From assembly GCF_007004625.1 (NCBI RefSeq), contig NZ_VIFV01000001.1, forward strand, positions 186,001 through 250,000: a stretch of DNA of 64,000 bases. The letters are read 5' to 3'. Origin of the DNA: Planococcus salinarum. GTDB lineage: Bacteria > Bacillota > Bacilli > Bacillales_A > Planococcaceae. A model generated the notes under the pieces. That model worked only from the letters and a program-made list of their open reading frames with translations, searched no databases and had not been told where the DNA came from. Within the stretch, counting starts at the first letter, position 1, and each line of letters begins with the position of its first letter. Shown piece after piece: positions 41,961 to 51,555 of this stretch. The position numbers were made by a program, and so were the translations under genes.

Positions 41961-43064
41961 TCAGGATTGATAAGGCTGCTTTTGATAAAAAAAGTTTGGT
42001 TTGACGACGTCATTTTTATAAGGCTTATGGAAGATATGCGTCGTTGCCGGGGCCATCGGGGGAATGAGCCAGGCCCAATTGCCGGTGACCGAACGTCCGG
42101 CCGCCTCTTCTTTTTTCTCAAAGCTTTTGAATTGCTTCGCTGCCGTATGGTGGTCGACGATGGTGACACCGGCTTCTGCGAAAGACTCCAGTACAGCTAT
42201 ATTCAATTCGACCAGTGCTTTATCCTTCCACAGGGAACGATTGGAGGTTGTATCGAGTCCCATCAACGCTGCCACAGCCGGCAACAAATCGTATCTGTCT
42301 TCATCCGCCAGGTTGCGCGCACCGATTTCGGTTCCCATATACCAGCCGTTAAAAGGGGCCATCGTGTAATGGATGCCGCCAATTTCCATCCTCATGTCTG
42401 CAATGATCGGCACTGCGTACCAGCTAACATCCAGTGCCTTAAATCCTTCGATGTCCGAATGCCTCAGTCTCACCTCCATCACCGCCTGCTCCGGCAATTC
42501 GAAATAGCGCGGGCCTTTACCGGACTCTTCAATAACAATCGGAAGAATATCGAAGGCCGTTCCTTTTCCCCGCCAGCCAAGCTCCATGCAGTGCTTCGTA
42601 AACTCGACAGAAGAGGAATCACCTGTAATAACGCCATCGGTTTCATAGCCGGCATAACGCAAAAGCTGGTGGTTCCAGATACGCAGCTTGGCTCCGCCTT
42701 CTTCTTCAGCCGGAAAAACGGTCAGGGCAGGACGGATTTTGCCGTCGTTCGTGGCATAATCAATGTGGTTGAGCAATGCTTCAAATGCACCTTCCGCTGT
42801 TTGTTCCTGTCTTGCGTCAAAGACGGTCAAGGTATTCCAGAACAGCCGGCCGATGCAACGATTGTTGTTGCGCCAGGCCATTCGTGCGCCGTGCTCGAGT
42901 TCTTCCAGGGTATGTGCATACGTACCGGTGTCTTCTATTTCTTCGATGATGCCATTGATTCTATCTTGTATTTCTTTTGCGGATTTCCCAAGTTCAGCGT
43001 AGCAGTTTTGAATAAAATAACCCGCTTCTTCGATTAAAGGTCGATGGGACATGGCAATTTTCAT
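41961..43064 (-). CDS. nos: Bacterial nitric oxide synthase oxygenase
   Basis: 367 residues, the oxygenase domain alone, as in Bacillus. The heme-ligating Cys70 lies in [13 protein letters not shown]. Other landmarks are the [13 protein letters not shown] segment, the substrate Glu region [13 protein letters not shown] and the C-terminal [10 protein letters not shown] aromatic. It converts arginine to citrulline and NO using a borrowed reductase and tetrahydrofolate or biopterin. The start at 43064 follows GGAGTGAAG. In Bacillus, NO made this way protects against oxidative stress and antibiotics. The window also carries NsrR and the NO dioxygenase. Confidence 0.95.
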   Translation of the reverse strand: MKIAMSHRPLIEEAGYFIQNCYAELGKSAKEIQDRINGIIEEIEDTGTYAHTLEELEHGARMAWRNNNRCIGRLFWNTLTVFDARQEQTAEGAFEALLNHIDYATNDGKIRPALTVFPAEEEGGAKLRIWNHQLLRYAGYETDGVITGDSSSVEFTKHCMELGWRGKGTAFDILPIVIEESGKGPRYFELPEQAVMEVRLRHSDIEGFKALDVSWYAVPIIADMRMEIGGIHYTMAPFNGWYMGTEIGARNLADEDRYDLLPAVAALMGLDTTSNRSLWKDKALVELNIAVLESFAEAGVTIVDHHTAAKQFKSFEKKEEAAGRSVTGNWAWLIPPMAPATTHIFHKPYKNDVVKPNFFYQKQPYQS

Positions 43065-43193
43065 GAACTTCACTCCTTCTCCCCACATGATAGCATTTCC
43101 AAAATGCAACATCCGTTCCATATGTGTCTACTCTATGATTTTCCGGAAAGGTGCAGTACACTTGAAAAAAAGCCTGTTGGGAGCTAACTTCTT

Positions 43194-43979
43194 ATGATAA
43201 AAACAATTATTTTCGACTTGGATGACACCTTGCTGTGGGACCAGAAAAGTGTCGCTGTCTCCTTACGCATGACCTGTTCCTATGCGGAAGAAAAATGCGG
43301 CGTGGACGCTTCTCTACTGGAACAGGCGATTCGTTCCATGGCACCTGCCAGCTACACCGAAACCGGCGTATACGACTTTACCCGATCAATCGGCATCAAC
43401 CCCTTTGAAGGTCTCTGGGGTGAATTTGATGACGAAGGCGAAGGATTTCAATCCATGAAAACTGTTATGCCGGAATACCGGCGGACAGCCTGGAATCGCG
43501 CTTTGCAGACAGTGGGGGTTGATGACGAAGCCCTTGGAATAGAGCTCAGCGAATACTTCCCCGCGATGCGTGCTAAAAACCCTTTCATTTATGAAGACAC
43601 CTTCCAGGTGCTCGAGCAACTGAAAGGACGTTATCAGCTAATCCTGCTGACAAATGGTTCTCCCGGTCTGCAGCAGACAAAGCTGGAGATGTCTCCCGAA
43701 ATCGCACCTTATTTCGACGATATCATCGTGTCAGGAGCCTTTGGCATCGGCAAGCCGGATGCTTCCATTTTTGAATTTGCTTTGTCCAAAACCGACATAT
43801 CAAAAGCCGAAGCCCTGATGGTTGGAGATAATCTCATGACCGATATCCTCGGAGCCAATCGAGCCGGCATAAAGTCAGTCTGGCTGAACCGCAAGAAGAA
43901 AGCGCCACACGCATCCATTTTTCCCGATTTTGAAATCCATCAGCTGCAGGAATTGATTCCGATAATGAAACAGCTTTGA
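43194..43979 (+). CDS. HAD-superfamily hydrolase (subfamily IA)
   Basis: 261 residues. Motif I is IIFDLDDTLLWD (Asp9 nucleophile and Asp11), motif II is LLTNGSPG (about 151-158), the Lys is in GIGKPDASIFEFAL and motif IV is LMVGDNLMTDILGANRAGIK. The cap domain (about 20-110) is helical. It is a phosphatase acting on an unknown small phosphomonoester. Its position next to the serine operon invites the idea of phosphoserine phosphatase, but that is context only, and the gene is convergent with serA, not in the operon. Confidence 0.87.
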   Translation: MIKTIIFDLDDTLLWDQKSVAVSLRMTCSYAEEKCGVDASLLEQAIRSMAPASYTETGVYDFTRSIGINPFEGLWGEFDDEGEGFQSMKTVMPEYRRTAWNRALQTVGVDDEALGIELSEYFPAMRAKNPFIYEDTFQVLEQLKGRYQLILLTNGSPGLQQTKLEMSPEIAPYFDDIIVSGAFGIGKPDASIFEFALSKTDISKAEALMVGDNLMTDILGANRAGIKSVWLNRKKKAPHASIFPDFEIHQLQELIPIMKQL

Positions 43980-43998
43980 GCCGACAAGTGAGATTTCC

Positions 43999-45588
43999 CT
44001 ATAAGTCCACCGCTATAACACTATCGATCTCTTCCAATCCTTCCAATTGCCGAAGGCTTTCCTCTTCAGCCGGCTTATCAATCGACAGCATCATGATGGC
44101 TGCGCCACCTTCTGCAGACCGGCCCACCTGCATCGTCGCTATATTCACGCCTTCTTGCCCGAGCAGGGTGCCGACACGGCCGATTACACCCGGCCGGTCA
44201 TGGTGGCGGACGTATAATAGATGGCCCGACGGTATTACGTCGACAATGTAATCATCCACTTTGACGATACGTGCGCCCTGCCCGTTCAACAAGGTGCCCG
44301 CCGTTTTCCGCTTGCCGGCGGTCGTCAGGACTTCCACTGATATTAAGTTAGTGAAGCCCCCCGACGCAGCGGACTTGATTTCATTTACCGTAATTCCTTT
44401 CTGATGGGCGAGAAACATGGCGTTGACGTCATTTACGCGGTTGCCCAAGTGGCGTTTCAGGAGCCCCTTTAGGATGTTGCGTGTCAGCGGTCCGACTTCG
44501 GAATCAGCCAGTTCGCCGGAATAACCGATATTCACCACAGTGGCGGCCTCTTGTGACAACTGTGTCAAAAACGCGCCCAGCCGCTCTGAAAGGTCAAAAT
44601 ACGGCTCGATCTTTCTCATGATTTCTTTTGGCACAGATGGAAGGTTAACGGAATTCCGGACTGTTCCGGTACTGAAGTAGCTGACTACGTCCCGGCTTAC
44701 ATCGATTGCCACATTCTCCTGCGCTTCAAACGTGCTGGCACCGAGATGCGGCGTTGCGATGACTTCCGGCAACTCGAGCAACCGGAAGTCCACTACCGGT
44801 TCCTTTTCGAATACATCGAGTGCCGCTCCTGCCACCCTGCCGGCTTTGATGGAATCGTATAAGGCGTTTTCATCAATAATGCCGCCTCTTGCACAATTGA
44901 TGATCTGGACACCCGGCTTCATCAGACTAAAAGCTTCTGCATCTATCAGATGATGCGTTTCCTTCAACAGCGGCGTATGGACTGTGATGAAATCTGCCGC
45001 TTTCAGCACTTCTTCCACCGTACCGAACCCGATGCCGAGTTCTTCCGCCCGCTCCTCGGTCAGATACGGATCGTAGGCCATGACCTTCATTCTCTGCCCT
45101 TTGGCACGAGCTGCCACTTCTGCTCCGATTCTCCCCAGTCCAACAACACCCAGGGTCTTCCCTTTCAGTTCAACCCCTGTGAAAGACTTACGGTCCCATT
45201 GCCGATTGCGCAGCGCAGCAGCGGCCTGTGGAATTTTACGGGCCATCGCCATCAGCATCGCCATCGTATGTTCCGCAGCAGAATTCGTATTGCCATCCGG
45301 GGCATTGACCACAATAATCCCTTTTTCAGTCGTTGCCTCCAAATCGATATTGTCCACCCCGACACCTGCACGCCCAATGACCTTTAAATTATCCGCCTTT
45401 CCGAGCAACTCCCTTGTCACTTGCGTTTGGCTGCGCACGAGCAATGCATCAAAACCTGCAATTTTTTCAGCGAGCTCCTGCGGATTCAATTCTGTATCAA
45501 ACACCACCGAAATGCCTTCTGCTTCCCGGAGAGGGAAAATCCCTTCTTCACTCAGCGGATCGCTGATCAATATTTTATAATCCGTCAT
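43999..45588 (-). CDS. serA: D-3-phosphoglycerate dehydrogenase
   Basis: 529 residues, the long form. The catalytic and NAD domains (about 1-310) have GRAGVGVDNIDLEATTEKGI, the nucleotide motif GVVGLGRIGAEVA (about 149-161) and the His in ATPHLGAST. An intervening (ASB) domain follows, then a C-terminal ACT domain (about 455-529; HHDRPGVIGRVGTLLGQEGV) for serine feedback. It catalyses the first step of serine synthesis. It overlaps the preceding aminotransferase gene by 14 nt, and the operon is under a T-box leader. Confidence 0.96.
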   Translation of the reverse strand: MTDYKILISDPLSEEGIFPLREAEGISVVFDTELNPQELAEKIAGFDALLVRSQTQVTRELLGKADNLKVIGRAGVGVDNIDLEATTEKGIIVVNAPDGNTNSAAEHTMAMLMAMARKIPQAAAALRNRQWDRKSFTGVELKGKTLGVVGLGRIGAEVAARAKGQRMKVMAYDPYLTEERAEELGIGFGTVEEVLKAADFITVHTPLLKETHHLIDAEAFSLMKPGVQIINCARGGIIDENALYDSIKAGRVAGAALDVFEKEPVVDFRLLELPEVIATPHLGASTFEAQENVAIDVSRDVVSYFSTGTVRNSVNLPSVPKEIMRKIEPYFDLSERLGAFLTQLSQEAATVVNIGYSGELADSEVGPLTRNILKGLLKRHLGNRVNDVNAMFLAHQKGITVNEIKSAASGGFTNLISVEVLTTAGKRKTAGTLLNGQGARIVKVDDYIVDVIPSGHLLYVRHHDRPGVIGRVGTLLGQEGVNIATMQVGRSAEGGAAIMMLSIDKPAEEESLRQLEGLEEIDSVIAVDL

Positions 45589-46744
45589 AATGTCGTCCCC
45601 CGTTCAAATATTCTTGTTGGGCCGCGCCTACGCCACTGCCAAGTCGAATCTGTTTGCCTGTCATCGCAATGCCGATTTCAATAGCCGCTATCGCCTGCAG
45701 CAAATCCGCTGGGGAACAATAGCCCATGTGTCCAATGCGGAAGATTTTTTTCGCCAGGATCTTTTGGCCGCCTGCCACTTCCATTGCGAATTCTTGCTTC
45801 AGTATCTTTCGAAGCTCCTCTGCATCAAAATCGCCGGGCTTGATTGCAGTCACGGTAGGGGAAGCATCTTCGTCTGCTGTCAAAAGGGGGATACCAAGTT
45901 CCTTAAAAGCTGCTCTTGTCATCTTCATCATCAACAGATGCCTTGCATAAACGTTTTCCAAACCTTCTTCCTCAATCAGCTCAAGTGCTTTTTGCAAGCC
46001 GAATAGCAGGGAGAGAGCCGGCGTATAAGGCGTAGAATTTTTTTGGAGTTCATCCCGGTGCTTTATCAAGTCCAGATAAAATCGGGGCTGGCGGTTCGTT
46101 TCGATTTTTGACCAGGCACGTTCGCTCACTCCGATAAAGGCCAGCCCAGCCGGAAGCATAAACGCTTTTTGTGAGCCGCTCACCACGATATCCAATTCCC
46201 ACTCATCCATCTCAGTTTCTACTCCTCCCACGCAGGAAACACCATCCACAATGACCAGGGCTTCTGATTTCTTCCGAATTTCCGCAGCCAATTCCCTTAT
46301 CGGATTCAAGACACCGGTGGACGTTTCACAATACGTCATGAATACCGCCGCTATTCCTTTATGGGTTTCGAGAATCTCCGCGATATCTGCGGGTTTTGCC
46401 GCTTTTCCCCATTCCGTTTCGACAATATGGGTGAGAATATTATAGGTTTTGCAGATATCCGCGAACCGTTCACCAAAGGCACCTGTGACTATAACCAGCA
46501 CTTCTTCCCCCGGAGCGACTGTATTGATGACTGCCGCTTCCAAACCGGCGGTTCCGCTTGCTGTTAAAAGCAGCACTTCCTGCTCTGTGCCGAAAACCCG
46601 CTTCAATTTCGGCCGGATATCAGCCAGTATTTCGGAAGTGCTCTCCCCCCGGTGGCCAATCATTGGCTTAGCCATAGCGCGGTTGACACTTGGTGGTATC
46701 GGGCTGGGACCCGGTATCCGTAAAATCTGCTGATCTGCTAACAT
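45575..46744 (-). CDS. Class V aminotransferase, probable phosphoserine aminotransferase role
   Basis: 389 residues of the alanine-glyoxylate/serine-pyruvate aminotransferase family. The PLP lysine is Lys193 in VSGSQKAFMLP; LTASGTAGLEAAV (about 60-72) binds the phosphate and the Asp pairing is in VIVDGVSCVGG. It is the first gene of the serA operon behind a T-box. Annotated relatives are called alanine-glyoxylate aminotransferases, but the operon strongly suggests that it makes phosphoserine from 3-phosphohydroxypyruvate in place of a classical SerC. That function is inferred. Start 46744 (ATG) lies just downstream of the T-box terminator. Confidence 0.88.
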   Translation of the reverse strand: MLADQQILRIPGPSPIPPSVNRAMAKPMIGHRGESTSEILADIRPKLKRVFGTEQEVLLLTASGTAGLEAAVINTVAPGEEVLVIVTGAFGERFADICKTYNILTHIVETEWGKAAKPADIAEILETHKGIAAVFMTYCETSTGVLNPIRELAAEIRKKSEALVIVDGVSCVGGVETEMDEWELDIVVSGSQKAFMLPAGLAFIGVSERAWSKIETNRQPRFYLDLIKHRDELQKNSTPYTPALSLLFGLQKALELIEEEGLENVYARHLLMMKMTRAAFKELGIPLLTADEDASPTVTAIKPGDFDAEELRKILKQEFAMEVAGGQKILAKKIFRIGHMGYCSPADLLQAIAAIEIGIAMTGKQIRLGSGVGAAQQEYLNGGRHYDGL

Positions 46745-46792
46745 AAAAATCTCCTTCTTCCTATTTCAATTTTGCGGCTATTGAGGAAACAA

Positions 46793-47040
46793 AAAAAGAC
46801 CCTTCCCTCCTCACATATAAATGCAAGGGGCGAAGAGCCTTCGTTCGCGGTACCACCCTAATTCACTGCAGAATCACAGTCTCATTGGTTCTGATGCTTA
46901 ACGCGCACGACACGGAAGAACCTACTGTGATTCGGCCCATCTATTCAGGAGTGCTGATAAGGGGGAAACCGCTGATTCTCACCATCCATCAGCTCTCTGA
47001 AGATTCCCTTGCCCACATCTTGTCTCCATCAAAATAATTC
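46793..47040 (-). promoter_or_regulatory. T-box leader of the serine operon
   Basis: The invariant T-box AGGGTGGTACCGCG lies at 46846-46859 on the minus strand. Upstream are a stem I with AGAGAGCTGATGG and, downstream, a long terminator ending in TTTTTTT (about 46793-46840). A candidate specifier is UCC (Ser) at 46948-46950 in CACUCCUGAAUAG, which fits the genes. Uncharged tRNA-Ser would switch on the operon. Confidence 0.93.
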
Positions 47041-47189
47041 TCTGTATTGGAATTTAATCCATCATATACAGCCAAAAAATGATTGTCAACAAAGTCTTAC
47101 TATTCTGTCATTGAAGCAACCGCTTTCATTCTCCTCAACCTCTTACCCCTGCTGGCTTCAAAGATTTTAAAATTTTTTCGGACGGGGAC

Positions 47190-47220
47190 AAAAAAAACCG
47201 CCCTTCCGAAGAAGGACGGT
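47190..47220 (-). terminator. Terminator after terD
   Basis: ACCGTCCTTC / GAAGGGCGGT stem followed by TTTTTTTT on the minus strand. The stretch between this and the T-box shows nothing else. Confidence 0.92.
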
Positions 47221-47231
47221 CGTAACTTTGT

Positions 47232-47810
47232 TTATGCCAATCCGAAATCATCGACCAGTGCAGCAAGTCCACCCTGGTAGCCGCTGCCGATTGCATTGAA
47301 CTTCCATTCGCTGCCGTGGCGGTATAATTCGCCGACTACGAGGGCCGTTTCGATGGAGAAATCTTCTCCAAGGTCATAGCGCAGAATTTCTTCGTTATTG
47401 CTTTCGTTTAACACACGGATAAAGGCATTTGACACCTGGCCGAAGTTTTGTCCGCGGGTTTCTGCATCATGGATTGTCACTGTAAATACAACTTTGTGCA
47501 GGTCTGCGGGCACATTCGGTAAGTCAACGATCACTTGCTCATCGTCGCCTTCACCTTCGCCCGTCAGGTTGTCGCCTGTATGGGTAACAGAACCGTTTCC
47601 GCCAACCAGGTTGTTGTAGAAGATAAAGTCTTCGGGCCCGCGGGATTTCCCGTTTTCGCCTACAAGAAATACAGAGGCGTCAAGGTCGAAATCTCCACCA
47701 CCGCTATATTTGTTCGTATCCCAGCCCAAGCCTACTGTCACTTTTGTAAGTCCCGGATTCGTTTTTGTTAAGTCGATTTTTTGGCCTTTTGAAAGGTTGA
47801 TTGATGACAT
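47232..47810 (-). CDS. terD: TerD family protein (copy 3, with telA)
   Basis: 192 residues of the TerD/CABP domain: [18 protein letters not shown] at the start, [20 protein letters not shown] (about 23-42), then the Asp-rich calcium-binding loops ([19 protein letters not shown]) and the C-terminal [20 protein letters not shown]. TerD proteins bind Ca2+ and form part of the Ter stress module at the inner face of the membrane. It is the last gene of the locus, 21 nt after telA, with a ribosome site GGAGGAG. Confidence 0.93.
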   Translation of the reverse strand: MSSINLSKGQKIDLTKTNPGLTKVTVGLGWDTNKYSGGGDFDLDASVFLVGENGKSRGPEDFIFYNNLVGGNGSVTHTGDNLTGEGEGDDEQVIVDLPNVPADLHKVVFTVTIHDAETRGQNFGQVSNAFIRVLNESNNEEILRYDLGEDFSIETALVVGELYRHGSEWKFNAIGSGYQGGLAALVDDFGLA

Positions 47811-47831
47811 TAATGATCTCCTCCGATAATT

Positions 47832-48908
47832 TTATTTTCTTTGGGTATCTTCGTATTTCTTCTGCAATTCCTCGATACGCAGTCGGCCTTCTTCCCGCAT
47901 CTTGCGGTTTTCGTCTTCAATGGCACGCGTATCATTCATGCCCTGCATAATAGTCTCCCATGTTTGTTCGATCGTTTCAATCTTGATGCTCGGCTGGCCT
48001 GACATTCTTGCGATATCCACCGACTGCCGCGAAATATCATTGGCATTGTTCAACAGCATCTCGTTTGTGCGGCGGTCAAGTTCGCTCATCGACTCAGCGA
48101 CCAGATTCTGGCGCTTGGCTGCAATCGCGTTGATCAAACCTGTTTTGAAAATCGGAATGGTCGTTACGAACGCTGAGTTGATTTTTCCGATGAGCTTCGT
48201 GTTGCCGCGTTGCAGCATACGGATTTGCGGCGCTGCCTGATAAGAAACCTGTTTTGCCATTTCTAAATCATAGACCCGCTGTTCCAGGAGTTCTATGGCA
48301 TTCTGCAGGGAGTTCAATTCCATCAATGCCATCTGGTCACCGGATTCCGCTTTCTTTTTCACTTCAGGTTCCACCGCTTTCAATTCCTCGACTTTGATGT
48401 CCCCTGCCGCAATATATTTCTCCAGCTCCATAAAATACTGGAAGTTCTGGTCGTACAGATTTTCCAAAGTCGTAGTGGATTTTTTCATTTCCGACTCGTA
48501 TTTGGTGATTTCGACGTAAACTTTATCAATTTCCGTACCCATTGTCTGGTATTTGTTGAAAAGCTGCTCAATCATTTTATTGCCTTTATTAAAGATCTTG
48601 TTCAGAAAACCTTTTTTCTCCACAAAATCTTTTTTATCGAATTTATCCATGATTCTGCCGAGCTGTTTTAATAGCTCACTGGATTCTTCCATGCTGTTGG
48701 CCTGGACAGAATTCAGGACCTTCCCTGTAAAAGCGGAAATCTCATTTGCCGGCTCACGACCGAACTCCAGTAATTCAATCTGGTTTTTCGGATCGATCTT
48801 TGAAGCCAGTTGCAATACTTGCGGATCTTGTTTCAATTGCACTTTCAATTGATTTTCGTCTTTCATGACCAATTCCTGCTGTTCAATCTGGTCTGGCATC
48901 GTATTCAT
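47832..48908 (-). CDS. telA: Toxic anion resistance protein TelA (YceH type)
   Basis: 358 residues, nearly all helical, with coiled-coil stretches (about 75-230). Family landmarks are FGREPANEISAFTGKVLNSV near 50, KKGFLNKIFNKGNKMIEQLF and the C-terminal NMLQRG-like region QIRMLQRGNTKLIGKIN, then IAAKRQNLVAESMSELDRRT. TelA is the universal partner of TerD operons, and YceH is the B. subtilis homologue. It is cytosolic and of unknown mechanism. The second of two adjacent ATGs (48908) is chosen for spacing to AAGGAGG. A family A repeat separates it from yceG. Confidence 0.92.
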   Translation of the reverse strand: MNTMPDQIEQQELVMKDENQLKVQLKQDPQVLQLASKIDPKNQIELLEFGREPANEISAFTGKVLNSVQANSMEESSELLKQLGRIMDKFDKKDFVEKKGFLNKIFNKGNKMIEQLFNKYQTMGTEIDKVYVEITKYESEMKKSTTTLENLYDQNFQYFMELEKYIAAGDIKVEELKAVEPEVKKKAESGDQMALMELNSLQNAIELLEQRVYDLEMAKQVSYQAAPQIRMLQRGNTKLIGKINSAFVTTIPIFKTGLINAIAAKRQNLVAESMSELDRRTNEMLLNNANDISRQSVDIARMSGQPSIKIETIEQTWETIMQGMNDTRAIEDENRKMREEGRLRIEELQKKYEDTQRK

Positions 48909-48984
48909 CATTACCCCTCCTTATTATATGGCTGAAAAATATTACTTTTCTTAATCTGGATGGTCTTGGAAAAAGAGTGTATCT

Positions 48985-49110
48985 CTGTCCAGACTCCAGC
49001 GGCCCACTCCCTCGAGTCGCTTCGGTTTTGGCTGCAATGGCAAAGGGCGCCATTACTTCCAAGCCCTCCAGCGCTTGTCGGAACTAAACGGGCGCTGTCG
49101 CTTTTCTTTA
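48985..49110 (-). repeat. Interspersed repeat, family A
   Basis: On the minus strand it begins 3-4 nt after the yceG stop with GAAAAGCGACAGCGCCCG and ends with GCCGCTGGAGTCTGGACA. Its middle differs from other copies (GGCGCC- and GGCAAAGGGC-type hairpin arms). It lies inside the Ter locus between yceG and telA. Confidence 0.78.
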
Positions 49111-50724
49111 TTATAACCATTTTCCAAGGAATTTCCGAACAACTGACGGTTCCTGGAACGGTTCGTTGAAACTGCGCTCGTCCAGCCAGTGCACATCGAA
49201 GGATTCGGTATCGATCCATCGTTCGATATCCTGATGCCCCTGTGGGTTGATGATAATGTTATCGAGCCCGAAAATATGGGCAAGTGCAATGATATTGGCA
49301 TCCGCCCGGCTCAGCTCCCCGTCCTTCTCTTCATTATAAAACAATAAAGTCGGCACAAACTGCGGATAATCAAATAATTGGATCAATTGGATGACCGGAT
49401 CCGGAAGCGCCATCGACTGGGAGAAGGCATAGAGCTGCAGGTCTTCGAACGATTCGCCGGTCTGCGGCAACAGGATCGGTTTCTCCACATGCCTTGCAAT
49501 GGCTGCGCCAATTGCGGTCTGGACGCCGTCCGGCAGCTTGCTGTAACGCCACCAATTGGCTCCTTTCATCTTTTCGGGATCCAATTTCCCCGTTTTGTCG
49601 AGTGCCGAACGGTAATGGAACTGCTGATTTCCTTTTCTCTCTTCGATAAAAGGAAAACTGCGCACCAATTTCGTATCTTCCCGTTCCGTGAGCTTATGGA
49701 CATTGTCCCAGAACCGCTTCCGGTCTTTTTCAATGCCCATAATTTTGGCAAAAACGACTGGAATATGAACGACGCCGCGCTCCACCAAAAATGACGGCCG
49801 GACCATGGCCCGTTCTTTCGCCAGCATGAAGGCTTCATCGATCGTCGTCTTTAAACGGATCGAATGTGTCACGTAGGATTTAAACTGAAACGGCTTGTAG
49901 AGGCCCGAATCGTCATGATGCAACAGCCGGTCCACTTCCTGGGTGGCCCGGTATGCCACGGTTCCGACACGTTTCGGTTTTTCTTCGGGAAAAGGCGGCG
50001 GCGTTTCAGCATTCACCTGAAAACTGTGGCTGTGAAGGCTTTCTTCACCCGCCAATTTTCCGAACCATTTTTCGCCGGTTGGATCATAGACGATGATATG
50101 GAAGCCAAAGGCAGCAGCCAGCTTCAGAAACCATTTTTCACTTTCTGAAGAGTCGCCGTACCACAGGAATCCAGGCAGGCCTTTTTCCAAATTCAATTTC
50201 ACGAGCTCCGGTTCGATATGATTGAAAGTCCATTTCACGAGATCCGTCGCCACTCTTCGGAAGGAGGACTGTACCGTGCTGCCGCCAGACTGTTTTTGAA
50301 ACGCCTTCAGCACATCAATCATGACAACGCGGATTCGGCGGTTCAAATCAGCATCTTTCAGGCGCGGCAATAGTCCTTTGCCATCCAAAAAAGCGACGAT
50401 CCGGCTGGCCGACAAGCCATTTTCTTTTTTGTTCATTTCAAAAAGATCCTGAAGCGCTTTCAATCGATCCTGTTCAATATGTTTGTTCATCCTGCCCGAC
50501 AGACGGATCAGCCGGTCTTCAGCTTGTTCCATTGATTCATATATGGAAGCAAAATAATCATCCGCATCCAACGGCATGCCGGTAAATTCACCGAGCAGCT
50601 GTGGATAGGTGATGGCTCCATCTTCCACTTTGGTTTCTGTGTGATTGACGAGCGGTTGTTTCAGCCACTCACCAAATTTTTCCGGATCCCATGTTCTTAC
50701 AGGGACCGGATGCAATTGAACCAT
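49111..50724 (-). CDS. yceG: YceG family protein of the Ter locus
   Basis: A 537-residue soluble protein matching the length and plan of B. subtilis YceG. The N-terminal half contains YASIYESME-type helices and the RIVAFLDGKGLLPRL segment. The C-terminal half has VVHIPVVFAKIMGI, HYRSALDKTGKLDPEKMKGA and the NWWRYSKLPDG motif, ending with a region about 470-537 that is rich in Asp and Ile (LSRADANIIALAHIFGLDN). The family is known only from Ter operons and has no assigned activity. It is 15 nt after the HAD gene. A family A repeat follows its stop. Confidence 0.88.
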   Translation of the reverse strand: MVQLHPVPVRTWDPEKFGEWLKQPLVNHTETKVEDGAITYPQLLGEFTGMPLDADDYFASIYESMEQAEDRLIRLSGRMNKHIEQDRLKALQDLFEMNKKENGLSASRIVAFLDGKGLLPRLKDADLNRRIRVVMIDVLKAFQKQSGGSTVQSSFRRVATDLVKWTFNHIEPELVKLNLEKGLPGFLWYGDSSESEKWFLKLAAAFGFHIIVYDPTGEKWFGKLAGEESLHSHSFQVNAETPPPFPEEKPKRVGTVAYRATQEVDRLLHHDDSGLYKPFQFKSYVTHSIRLKTTIDEAFMLAKERAMVRPSFLVERGVVHIPVVFAKIMGIEKDRKRFWDNVHKLTEREDTKLVRSFPFIEERKGNQQFHYRSALDKTGKLDPEKMKGANWWRYSKLPDGVQTAIGAAIARHVEKPILLPQTGESFEDLQLYAFSQSMALPDPVIQLIQLFDYPQFVPTLLFYNEEKDGELSRADANIIALAHIFGLDNIIINPQGHQDIERWIDTESFDVHWLDERSFNEPFQEPSVVRKFLGKWL

Positions 50725-50739
50725 GGGTGTTCCCCCTTG

Positions 50740-51555
50740 CTATTTGCTTTGCACGGAAAGATCAGCGACCTTCGCCAATATTTCCTCGCCAGCTTTGATT
50801 CCCAGTTCTTCTGTCACGATTATATGTTCCGATATTTCCGCATCCGCTCTGACAGCTTCGCCGTGAGCGGCAAGAAATCCGGCATCTGCGCTTTCCAGCA
50901 GGTCGAGGTCCAGCAAAGAATCCCCTGCCGCAATCACGTAATCCGCCTGGATACGGTCTCTTACATATTCCATCGCTGCCGCTTTTGTTATACTTTCCGG
51001 CATGAAATAAAGCTTTCTTCCCTGAAGTGAAAGTCCCCAGCCGATACTGCGGAAAATTTCCGTATAGAAGCCGATTTTTTCTTCAGGAAAAAGGGCCCGG
51101 TCCACAATCAGGTAAACAAACCAGTCTTCTGCCTGTCTTACGCGCAATACCCATTCTTCATCAAAATGCTGCTGGATTACCGGCAATAGCTCTTCGATAA
51201 CCGTCTTTCTGCTGACACATTGGTGGCGGATATCAGTGGACCACTCCTTGATGGGCTCGCCATTTTCCAGAATAACGGCACCGTTTGAAATAATGGCAAA
51301 TTGCGGCGGTTCGCTGCCTTCGTAAATGCCCGTCACCCGCTCATATTGCTCGCGTGTTCTTGTTGTAACCGGCACAAAAACAGTGTTTGAATCCAATTCC
51401 CATAAAGCAGACTGGCTCTGTTCCGTCATAAAGGATTGCGGTTTCCCTTCGAAGCGTTCGACTTCGATCAATTCTTCCGGCTTTACTTCGCTGCCCATCG
51501 ATCTGCGTGAATAAATCAGTGTCTGGTCGAGGTCGCTGGCAAATAAGACTGTCAT
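50740..51555 (-). CDS. HAD-superfamily phosphatase of the Ter biosynthetic operon
   Basis: 271 residues. Motif I FASDLDQTLIYS gives Asp8 and Asp10, a Thr-rich motif II is in VFVPVTTRTREQY (about 56-68) and motif IV is YVIAAGDSLLDLDLLESADA near 215-235. The cap is of the C2 type placed between motifs II and III, as in sucrose-phosphate phosphatase relatives. It would remove a phosphate from the pathway intermediate. Start ATG overlaps the stop of the StiP-type gene (ATGA), so the two are translationally coupled. Confidence 0.88.
   Translation of the reverse strand: MTVLFASDLDQTLIYSRRSMGSEVKPEELIEVERFEGKPQSFMTEQSQSALWELDSNTVFVPVTTRTREQYERVTGIYEGSEPPQFAIISNGAVILENGEPIKEWSTDIRHQCVSRKTVIEELLPVIQQHFDEEWVLRVRQAEDWFVYLIVDRALFPEEKIGFYTEIFRSIGWGLSLQGRKLYFMPESITKAAAMEYVRDRIQADYVIAAGDSLLDLDLLESADAGFLAAHGEAVRADAEISEHIIVTEELGIKAGEEILAKVADLSVQSK

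Noticed and set aside
41928-43037. 369-codon plus-strand open frame antisense to NO synthase
   Set aside because: The opposite strand encodes a clear NO synthase with all motifs; the antisense product resembles nothing.
46793-47040. Possible tRNA gene in the structured region upstream of the serine operon
   Set aside because: The structure is explained by T-box landmarks; no cloverleaf with a TTCGA arm and acceptor stem is seen.
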